The notes under the pieces are model-generated. The model worked only from the letters and a program-made list of their open reading frames with translations. It did not search any database and had not been told where the DNA came from. A DNA stretch of 21,268 bases from Gemmatimonadales bacterium UBA4456 (GTDB lineage Bacteria; Gemmatimonadota; Gemmatimonadetes; Longimicrobiales; Gaopeijiaceae), in contig DGOW01000073.1 in NCBI GenBank assembly GCA_002390225.1, positions 239-21,506 of the forward strand, in the 5' to 3' direction. Both the position numbers and the translations under genes were made by a program. Of this stretch, positions 1 through 5,215 are shown piece after piece. Within the stretch, counting starts at the first letter, position 1. The number at the start of each line of letters is the position of its first letter.

Positions 1-77
1 GGCGACGCGGCGCGAGAGTGCGGCGAGAGCCCAGCGTGTGGTGATTGGCCGCGGAGATGCGCGGATGGGCGGGGAGG
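1..77. other. Left flank of the IS element, unassigned
   Basis: I see no recognisable gene in this short edge segment. Translated on the minus strand it does not continue the symporter gene that is broken at the other end of the IS (1326-1502). Several frames are open in both directions, but they are too short to judge. The 4 bases next to the IS here (GAGG) do not match the 4 bases on the other side (CTCG). Confidence 0.4.
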
Positions 78-90
78 TGACGTGCCCCCC
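78..90 (+). repeat. IS left terminal inverted repeat
   Basis: TGACGTGCCCCCC is a perfect 13-bp match to the reverse complement of 1313-1325. It defines the left end of the IS3-family element. Confidence 0.9.
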
Positions 91-136
91 TGAACCGAGA
101 CCAGCGCGAATGTTAGGATGAGGCGCGGGTCGCAGA

Positions 137-412
137 ATCAGGAGGAGGCACACGCCGGAGCAGATCATCACGGCACTGCGGGAGGCCGAAGTCGGTCTGG
201 CGAACGGCAAGACGGTAGGCGAGGTGAGCCGGGAGTTCGGGATGAGCGAGCAGACGTACTACCGGTGGCGCAAGGAGTTCGGCGGGATGAAGGTGGACCA
301 GGCTCGTGAGTTCAAGGAGCTGCAGAAGGAGAACGCACGGCTGAAGCGAGCGGTGGCGAACCTGACGGTGGACAAGCTGATCCTGGAGGAAGCGGCCAAG
401 GGAAACTTCTGA
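137..412 (+). CDS. IS3-family OrfA, helix-turn-helix protein (start codon apparently lost)
   Basis: The reading frame is open from 122 to the TGA at 410-412. Translation gives a typical IS3 OrfA beginning near RRRHTPEQIITALREAE, followed by the helix-turn-helix GMSEQTYYRWRKEFGGMK and a leucine-zipper-like coiled coil (ELQKENARLKRAVANL). OrfA binds the IS ends and forms the N-terminal half of the frameshifted transposase. The oddity is the start: where homologues have Met just before RRRHTP there is ATC at 137-139. No ATG, GTG or TTG lies in frame between the upstream stop (119-121) and GTG 218; the first in-frame ATG is 242. Translation could begin at ATC, or at GTG 218 or later, which would cut off the first part of the DNA-binding domain, or the gene may be dead. 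The family call is firm; the start is not. Confidence 0.75.
   Translation: MRRRHTPEQIITALREAEVGLANGKTVGEVSREFGMSEQTYYRWRKEFGGMKVDQAREFKELQKENARLKRAVANLTVDKLILEEAAKGNF
400..406 (+). promoter_or_regulatory. Candidate -1 ribosomal frameshift heptamer G-GGA-AAC
   Basis: In the OrfA frame the codons are AAG GGA AAC TTC TGA. Bases 400-406 therefore form an X-XXY-YYZ heptamer in the correct phase, one codon before the OrfA stop. A -1 slip there continues into the OrfB frame (CTT CTG AGC CCC GAG), which stays open to 1294. IS3-family elements are known to make their OrfAB transposase by -1 frameshifting. Use of this particular heptamer is inference. Confidence 0.5.
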
Positions 413-435
413 GCCCCGAGCGCAGGCGGAGGTGC

Positions 436-1296
436 GTGGTGCAGGTTCGTCAACGACTCGGGGTGAGTGAGCGCCACGCATGTCGCGTGTTGGGTCAGTC
501 TCGTGCGACGCAGCGCAGGGTAAAGACGGTTCGATCAGACGAGGCGGCCCTGCGCAGCGATGTGGTGCGCCTCGCCGGCCGCTTCGGGCGCTACGGCTAC
601 CGGCAGATCACGAACCTGCTTCGGATCGAGGGCTGGCGGGTCAACCACAAGCGCGTCGAGCGGATCTGGCGAGCCGAGGGGCTGAAGGTACCAAAGCGTC
701 AGCCGAAACGGGGGCGTCTATGGCTCAACGACGGATCGTGCATCCGACTCCGTCCGTTGTATGCCTGCCACGTGTGGTCGTACGACTTCGTGAGCACCCG
801 GACGCACGACGTTCGGCCGCTGAAGCTTCTGACCGTGCTCGACGAGTACACACGCGAGTGCATGGCGATCGAGGTCCGACGTTCGATGAAGGCGCATCAC
901 GTGCTCGAGGCGCTCGCCGATCTGTTCACCAAGCGTGGAGCGCCGAAGCACCTACGCTCGGACAACGGCCCGGAGTTCACGGCCAGGCTCGTGCGCCGAT
1001 GGCTGGCCAGGGTCGGCGTACAGACGCTTTTCATCGAACCCGGCAGCCCGTGGGAGAACGGCTACAACGAAAGCTTCAACGGCAAGCTCAGAGACGAGTT
1101 CCTCAACGGCGAGATCTTCTACACGCTGAGTGAGGCCGTCGTCCTCGTCGAGCAGTGGAGACGCCTGTACAATACCGTTCGACCCCACACCGCCTGCGGC
1201 GGCCGACCCCCGGCCCCGGAGGCGATCAAACCATCACCTTGGTTCCTCAGGATGCCTGAGCTCCAAGGACCGCCGATGGCTGCAGGACTAACTTAG
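436..1296 (+). CDS. IS3-family OrfB, DDE transposase
   Basis: This is the catalytic half of the IS3 transposase (286 aa from GTG 436). An HTH_21-like region lies around residues 42-94 (GRYGYRQITNLL, RIWRAEGLKV). The integrase core follows with the catalytic triad visible: D117 in SYDFV, D176 in SDNGPEF and E212 in ENGYNESFNGKLRDEFL. The 35 residues between the second Asp and the Glu match the DD(35)E rule exactly. The C-terminus carries the usual YNTVRPH...RPPAPEA region. No stop or frameshift interrupts it. The frame is open upstream through CTG 409 and the homologous LLSPERRR segment, so the natural product may be an OrfAB fusion or start nearer 409. OrfB looks competent; activity of the whole element depends on the damaged OrfA start. 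Confidence 0.93.
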   Translation: MVQVRQRLGVSERHACRVLGQSRATQRRVKTVRSDEAALRSDVVRLAGRFGRYGYRQITNLLRIEGWRVNHKRVERIWRAEGLKVPKRQPKRGRLWLNDGSCIRLRPLYACHVWSYDFVSTRTHDVRPLKLLTVLDEYTRECMAIEVRRSMKAHHVLEALADLFTKRGAPKHLRSDNGPEFTARLVRRWLARVGVQTLFIEPGSPWENGYNESFNGKLRDEFLNGEIFYTLSEAVVLVEQWRRLYNTVRPHTACGGRPPAPEAIKPSPWFLRMPELQGPPMAAGLT

Positions 1297-1312
1297 GAAG
1301 TGGTATCGCACT

Positions 1313-1325
1313 GGGGGGCACGTCA
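1313..1325 (-). repeat. IS right terminal inverted repeat
   Basis: GGGGGGCACGTCA is the exact inverse of 78-90. Its outer three bases supply the TGA that ends the interrupted minus-strand symporter frame. Confidence 0.9.
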
Positions 1326-1502
1326 CTCGGTCGAGATGTTCGATGCGATCAGGCTGAACCCGATGAGCCACCATGTGAGGCTGCGCCCGGCGAGGAAGTA
1401 GTCCTCGGATGTGTCTTCCTCACGGGACGCATATAACGAGATGCCGATTACAGTCGCCAGGAAGGCGACGAAGGCGATCGCGTCTACGAAGGTCAGGCCC
1501 AA
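1326..1502 (-). pseudogene. Sodium:solute symporter (SSS family), 5' remnant cut by the IS
   Basis: Reading the minus strand from TTG at 1502-1500 gives 59 residues beginning MGLTFVDAIAFVAFLATVIG, then SLYASREEDTSEDYFLAGRS, LTWWLIGFSLIASN and ISTE, followed at once by TGA from the IS end. This is the N-terminus of an SSS/SLC5-type cation:solute symporter: first membrane helix, the YFLAGRSLTWW loop, and the IASNIS motif of helix 2. Full proteins have roughly 500-600 residues, so about nine tenths is missing. A GGGAG Shine-Dalgarno (1514-1510 on the minus strand) sits 7 nt before TTG, which decides the start. The next expected residues in the family (a Phe-Val-Gly-Met-type stretch) are not found beyond the IS. 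The gene cannot be functional here. The family call is confident; the substrate cannot be told. Confidence 0.82.
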
Positions 1503-1730
1503 CGCTGCGCTCCCGGGAGTGACGGATGAGACGGGGCAGAAGCTAGGGTTCGGCTTGCCGACCGACTACTGCACGGCACAGCTGAGGCCATGAACGACGG
1601 AACGCGATAACTTCATCGCCATGCAACTCATCCCCCCTGCGACCCTGGCCGCTTGGCCCTTCTGTCCGGAGATCCGTCGGTTGAGCCATTGGCCAGCGGG
1701 GTACCACCTACAGAGGCGTAACGACCGGCC
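1503..1730. other. Divergent intergenic region
   Basis: This segment separates the broken symporter (-) from the aminotransferase (+) and must hold the promoters of both. I see no convincing -35/-10 pair. The only structure is a weak inverted repeat, GCGAT (1604-1608) with ATCGC (1615-1619). An AGAGG at 1712-1716 lies too far (14 nt) from GTG 1731 to be a good ribosome-binding site. Confidence 0.4.
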
Positions 1731-3047
1731 GTGAGCCAATCTCTCTCGTCTCGCGGCGCACAAGCCGCCGCCAGTCCGCTGCGGATCGACTACGAGGCGT
1801 TCAGGCAGACCGAAGACGACCGGTATCACCCCAGGGACAATCCAGGGGGCAAGATCCCGCTCAATATCGCCGAGAATCGGCTGAGCTGGTCGGCGCTGCG
1901 CGCGAAGATCGAGTCGATCGTGTCCGGTGCTTCGATCCCTGACTGGGTGCCTAGTTACGCGCCGACCGGTGGTGCTCCCGAGTTCCGTGAGGCGCTCGCG
2001 CACTTCCTCCAGGTGCACCTGACAGGATGCCCGATTGATCCCGCAGCCATTGTCGCTTCTCCCGGTGCTACGGGCGTCATCGAGATGACTGCGTTCGTGC
2101 TCGCAGAGCCCGGTGACGTAGCCGTCATCCCGGCGCCCTGCTATCCGGTCTACTCGAAGGACCTGGGCAATTTTTCCGAGATCGAGCGCTACGATCTGAT
2201 CACACACCACGAGCCGTCCGAGATCGTGGACGCCCCCGTCCTTTCGACGGATGATCTGGAGCGCGCGCTCACGGAGATCACCGCCTCAGGTCGACGCTTC
2301 CGTATGCTCGTCCTTACGTCGCCCGACAACCCGACAGGCGGGATCTATTCGATCGAACGGCTCCGTGTGATTGCCGACTGGTGCATTCAGCACCACATCC
2401 ACCTGATCGTGAACGAGATCTACGGTCTATCGATCATCGATACAGCCCATCCTGATATCGCGAACGACTACGGGTCGGAGCTTGCCTTCACGTCATTTGC
2501 GCACGTGATGCAGGAGCAGCAGAGCGACTACCTCCACCTCTGGTACGCGCTCTCGAAGGATCTTGGTATCTCCGGCTTCCGGGTGGGGCTGTTGTGGAGT
2601 CTGAATACCACCGCGATCGAGGCGTATGAGAACCTGAACCTCACTCATTCGTTGTCGAACTACACGCAGTGGGTGGTGAGCCGCCTGTTGGTCGAAGATG
2701 ACTTCATGCGCGACTACGTCGCTCGGAATCAGGAACGGCTGACCGCATCCTACGCGCGCACTGCGCGGGCCCTGCGTGAGATGAGCGTTCCCTATGTCCC
2801 GAGCCGTGGAAGCCTTTTTCTGTGGATCGATCTTTCGGAGTTCCTGGACGAACCGTCCGAAGACGGTGAGCTCCGGCTGTGGCGTGAACTGTTCGAGAAT
2901 GCGGGCGTGTTGCTGACCCCCGGGGTGGGGTTCGGGCACACGAAGCATGGGCTCTTCCGACTTGTCTACCCGTGTGTCCAGCCGGACGAGCTGGGCGTGG
3001 CCATGCAGCGGATCGCTCAGTTCGTCGAGGCGAAGAGGGGTCGCTGA
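1731..3047 (+). CDS. PLP-dependent class I/II aminotransferase, ACC-synthase-like
   Basis: A 438-residue fold-type I PLP enzyme that resembles 1-aminocyclopropane-1-carboxylate synthases more than ordinary aspartate aminotransferases. It has NPGGKIPLNIAENRLSW (37-53), YAPTGGAPEFREAL (76-89), SPGATGVIEM (110-119), SPDNPTGG (197-204), the Schiff-base lysine K276 in YALSKDLGISGFRVG, and the carboxylate-binding Arg410 in GLFRLVYP. In ACC synthases the corresponding lysine motif is SLSKDLGLPGFRVG. At the position of the Asp that contacts the PLP ring nitrogen (DEIY in relatives) it reads N228-E-I-Y, an Asp-to-Asn change. GTG 1731 is the first start after an in-frame TAA at 1719; no good Shine-Dalgarno precedes it. 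The protein is cytoplasmic. The substrate is unknown; an alpha-amino acid aminotransferase or lyase is possible, and true ACC synthase activity is not implied. Confidence 0.88.
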   Translation: MSQSLSSRGAQAAASPLRIDYEAFRQTEDDRYHPRDNPGGKIPLNIAENRLSWSALRAKIESIVSGASIPDWVPSYAPTGGAPEFREALAHFLQVHLTGCPIDPAAIVASPGATGVIEMTAFVLAEPGDVAVIPAPCYPVYSKDLGNFSEIERYDLITHHEPSEIVDAPVLSTDDLERALTEITASGRRFRMLVLTSPDNPTGGIYSIERLRVIADWCIQHHIHLIVNEIYGLSIIDTAHPDIANDYGSELAFTSFAHVMQEQQSDYLHLWYALSKDLGISGFRVGLLWSLNTTAIEAYENLNLTHSLSNYTQWVVSRLLVEDDFMRDYVARNQERLTASYARTARALREMSVPYVPSRGSLFLWIDLSEFLDEPSEDGELRLWRELFENAGVLLTPGVGFGHTKHGLFRLVYPCVQPDELGVAMQRIAQFVEAKRGR

Positions 3048-3066
3048 GCAGAGGACATGCCGAGTA

Positions 3067-3657
3067 TCAGGGCGCGATCCAGCGCCCCTGCCATTCGGAT
3101 TCCACGCGCGTGAAGCGCGCCCGCTGGTGGCCGCGGAACTCCAGGTAGAGCCAGTCGATTTCTGTCACCCGGCACCGAACGACGGAGAAGTTCTCCCGGC
3201 ATTGGGCCAGGAGTGCAGGATCGCCGGCCTCGAGATCCTCCAGAGAGGGCAGGGGAAGCTGCGGATCGTCACTCGAGGCACCCGGCTTGAGTGCCTGTCC
3301 GTAGCAGCGTCGGCCGAGCGGGGTCACTTCGTCCCACGCCCGATCCGCCACGTCGTCATTGATGTGGACGCTAGCTGCGCCTCGCAGACGGAGCTGGAGC
3401 TTGCGGGCTCGGTCGTACAGATGCCAGGCGAGTTCCGGCGTGGTCTCGAGGTCCGCCAGCTTGGGGCTGCGACGATCCGTATTGAAGCCGATGACGCCCT
3501 CATCCGCATCGAGATGTCGCAGAACCACCGTCCGGACCACCGGGCGTCCCTCCCGCACGGTACCGACCGTGGGGGTGTGAAAAGGATCTCGCGCGTGAGC
3601 AAGGCCGTCGGCAAGGGACGTCCACGTGCCAGCCAGAATTTCGGAGAGGTCGTGCAC
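3067..3657 (-). CDS. Pyridoxamine 5'-phosphate oxidase-like FMN-binding split-barrel protein
   Basis: A 196-residue protein with the split beta-barrel pattern of the pyridoxamine-phosphate-oxidase superfamily, closest in feel to the Alr4036-like branch. It shows PTVGTVREGRPVVRTVVLR (29-47), the FMN-phosphate-binding TDRRSPK (60-66), LAWHLYDRARKLQLRLRG (77-93) and a C-terminal WLYLEFRGHQRARF segment ending in RWIAP. The family binds FMN and oxidises or reduces small substrates in the cytoplasm; true PNPOx (vitamin B6) activity cannot be assigned from sequence. The start is GTG at 3657; the frame has a stop at 3675-3673, so little extension is possible, and no clear Shine-Dalgarno is visible. 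It converges on the aminotransferase with 19 bp between stops. A functional link through PLP is tempting but not shown. Confidence 0.82.
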   Translation of the reverse strand: MHDLSEILAGTWTSLADGLAHARDPFHTPTVGTVREGRPVVRTVVLRHLDADEGVIGFNTDRRSPKLADLETTPELAWHLYDRARKLQLRLRGAASVHINDDVADRAWDEVTPLGRRCYGQALKPGASSDDPQLPLPSLEDLEAGDPALLAQCRENFSVVRCRVTEIDWLYLEFRGHQRARFTRVESEWQGRWIAP

Positions 3658-3828
3658 GTGCAGTGCGGCTGCCTAGGATGGAGAGCTGATCATGATGGTT
3701 GTACCGGATCTCGGGCCGGCCGTCCAGCGAGGCTGGGTATCCAGTCCGGCCACTTCGGTGATTTCCCACCCTGTACCGAGGTAAACTCCCGACCCCCGGG
3801 CTCGACCATCCCCAGAAGGAGGCGCGTC

Positions 3829-3882
3829 GTGCCTTCGCGCCTTAGGATCGGGTCTGACATCCCTGACCCGGAGAAACCATGA
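3829..3882 (+). CDS. Possible 17-codon leader ORF overlapping the next gene
   Basis: AGAAGGAGG at 3814-3822, close to an ideal Shine-Dalgarno, stands 6 nt before GTG 3829. The frame encodes MPSRLRIGSDIPDPEKP and stops with TGA at 3880-3882, overlapping the ATG of the downstream propeller gene in an ATGA arrangement. This is the geometry of a translationally coupled leader peptide. The peptide itself has no recognisable function or regulatory amino-acid run. Alternatively the strong AGGAGG is chance and only the GGAG at 3870-3873 is used. The rest of the upstream region, 3658-3813, shows nothing I can name. Confidence 0.35.
   Translation: MPSRLRIGSDIPDPEKP
3849..3870 (+). promoter_or_regulatory. 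Hairpin next to the propeller gene's ribosome-binding site
   Basis: CGGGTC (3849-3854) pairs with GACCCG (3865-3870) around a 10-nt loop. The last G is also the first base of the GGAG Shine-Dalgarno at 3870-3873, and the whole stem lies inside the 17-codon leader ORF. Ribosomes translating the leader would melt it. The pairing is visible; a regulatory role is inference. Confidence 0.3.
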
Positions 3883-4982
3883 GTGTCCGCTACCGTCTCT
3901 GGACCCTCGCTGCGATCCCGCTGCTCCTCGTGCAGATCGGTGTTGCAGCTCAGACCACCACGACCAACCCATATCGGGCCGCGCTTGGCTGGGAGCTGCT
4001 TCCCGAGGGCCGCACGCTGGGCATCATCAGTGGCGTCTGGCCCGATCCGGACGGTGAGCATCTGTGGATCCTCGACCGGTGTGGTGCCAACCAGTGCGCT
4101 GGCTCCGACCTGGACCCGATTCTCAAATTCGACCTCGACGGAAATCTGGTCGACAGTTTCGGGGCTGGTCTTTTCGCCTTCCCCCATGGCTTTGCGCTCG
4201 ACCATGAAGGCTACTTGTGGGTTACGGAAGGCGGGGCTCACGGTGATGCACGGGCCGCCCTGGGTGAGTCGATGGGTATGGGCCATCAGGTCTTCAAGCT
4301 CACCCGGCAGGGCGAGGTCGTCATGACCATCGGCGAGGCCGGTGAGCATGGCGATGATGAGACGCACTTCAACGGTCCCTCTGGTGTGGCCATTGCCCCG
4401 GACGGTCACATCTGGATTGCAGATGGACACAGGGGCGGCAACAATCGGATCGTTAAGCTCGCCCCGGACGGAACGTTCATTCTGGACGTCGGCGGTGGGA
4501 TCGGCTCCGAAAGCAGGGAGCCGGCCCGCTTCAGCGATGCTCATGACATCAAAGTCGACTCGCGCGGACGCGTCCTAGTGGCCGACCGGGGCAACAGCCG
4601 CATTCAGGTATTCAACTCCGACGGTGAGCTCCTCTATATCTGGACGCAGTACGGTAAGCCGAGCGGTCTGTTCATTGACCAGAACGACATACTCTATGTC
4701 GGGGACGGGCTCTCCGGGGACCTCCGGACGGGTACCCCGGATGACTGGCGCAGCAACTTCGGCTGGGAGAAGGGGATTCGGATCGGTGACCTGAAGACCG
4801 AGCAGGCCTGGGTCACGCACTTCATCCCTCAGTACGACGTGAACATCGGCCCAGGCATCGAATTTCTTGGCGTCGACTTCGATGGCAATATCTATGCGGG
4901 CGAAGTGAACCGTCAGCGGCTGGTCCGCTACCTGCCCTGGCGGCCGCCGGAAATCGGTGGGCCACCGCCAGGGTTCGAGTAG
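3879..4982 (+). CDS. Secreted NHL-repeat beta-propeller, PAL-like (peptidyl-alpha-hydroxyglycine lyase family)
   Basis: A 367-residue protein with a Sec signal peptide (LWTLAAIPLLLVQIGVAAQ, cleaved near residue 25) and successive NHL-type blades: GVWPDPDGEHLWILD, PHGFALDHEGYLWVTEGG, GPSGVAIAPDGHIWIADG, AHDIKVDSRGRVLVADRGNSRIQVF, KPSGLFIDQNDILYVGD and FLGVDFDGNIYAGE. The order resembles bacterial proteins annotated as peptidyl-alpha-hydroxyglycine alpha-amidating lyase-like, a six-bladed propeller with metal-binding loops. Lyase activity is not established; a binding or scaffold role is equally possible. ATG 3879 is preceded by GGAG at 5 nt spacing and gives a clean signal peptide. It is the first full gene of the long + strand run, and a short upstream ORF may couple to it. 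The expected location is periplasm or outside the cell. Confidence 0.85.
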   Translation: MSVRYRLWTLAAIPLLLVQIGVAAQTTTTNPYRAALGWELLPEGRTLGIISGVWPDPDGEHLWILDRCGANQCAGSDLDPILKFDLDGNLVDSFGAGLFAFPHGFALDHEGYLWVTEGGAHGDARAALGESMGMGHQVFKLTRQGEVVMTIGEAGEHGDDETHFNGPSGVAIAPDGHIWIADGHRGGNNRIVKLAPDGTFILDVGGGIGSESREPARFSDAHDIKVDSRGRVLVADRGNSRIQVFNSDGELLYIWTQYGKPSGLFIDQNDILYVGDGLSGDLRTGTPDDWRSNFGWEKGIRIGDLKTEQAWVTHFIPQYDVNIGPGIEFLGVDFDGNIYAGEVNRQRLVRYLPWRPPEIGGPPPGFE

Positions 4983-4994
4983 CGTCGGACCGGC

Positions 4995-5015
4995 CCGGGG
5001 CTAATCCGTCCCCGG
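4995..5015 (+). terminator. Weak hairpin after the propeller gene
   Basis: CCGGGG (4995-5000) pairs with CCCCGG (5010-5015), 12 nt after the stop codon. There is no T-run behind it, so it is not a classical intrinsic terminator; it may pause polymerase or protect the 3' end. A similar small stem, CCGGG/CCCGG, lies at 5112-5129. Confidence 0.3.
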
Positions 5016-5070
5016 ATTCATCTCCAGAACGTCCATCGATCGGGCTATATCGAGCAGTTTGCAGATATGC

Positions 5071-5097
5071 CCGAACTCAGTGAATGGCCGAGTTCGG
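5071..5097. repeat. Perfect 8-bp inverted repeat, possible operator or hairpin
   Basis: CCGAACTC (5071-5078) and GAGTTCGG (5090-5097) are exact inverse copies with an 11-bp spacer, so the half-site centres lie 19 bp apart. It sits in the 233-bp gap upstream of the Sortilin-like gene, about 120 bp before its start. Binding by a dimeric regulator or an RNA hairpin are both possible. Apart from this and the two small stems noted near it, I see nothing else in 4983-5215. Confidence 0.4.
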
Positions 5098-5215
5098 TCC
5101 ATGGGCCCTTTCCGGGATTACGTCCCCGGCCGACATTGGCGTCCCATAGAATCACTCCCGGGGGGACGTGCTGCGCGTCCGCTACAGCTGGCTCCCCGAC
5201 GTCTTGAGACGCCTC

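Larger units (their letters stand above)
78..1325 (+). mobile_element. IS3-family insertion sequence (IS407-like group), 1,248 bp
   Basis: The element is bounded by TGACGTGCCCCCC at 78-90 and its exact reverse complement at 1313-1325. The ends follow the TG...CA rule of IS3-family elements. Allowing one gap, the similarity extends further inward (CGAGACCA on the left against CGATACCA on the right). Inside are two consecutive frames, a small helix-turn-helix OrfA and a DDE transposase OrfB in the -1 frame relative to OrfA, which is the standard IS3 layout. The length is normal for the family. Placement in the IS407 group rests on protein resemblance and is inference. No 3- to 4-bp target duplication flanks it, and the right end interrupts a symporter gene. 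Confidence 0.93.

Noticed and set aside
1411..1593. A 60-codon + strand ORF right of the IS
   Set aside because: It is antisense to the symporter remnant, whose minus-strand translation is clearly a family member; the + frame matches nothing I know.
1731..3657. A vitamin B6 operon (aminotransferase plus PNP oxidase)
   Set aside because: The genes are convergent, not cotranscribed, and the flavin protein is closer to the general split-barrel branch than to true PNP oxidase.
2947..3828. A long + strand frame across the PNPOx-like gene
   Set aside because: It is antisense to a convincing FMN split-barrel protein and has no domain of its own. Only its last 17 codons (3829-3882) are considered, because they have a separate strong ribosome-binding site.
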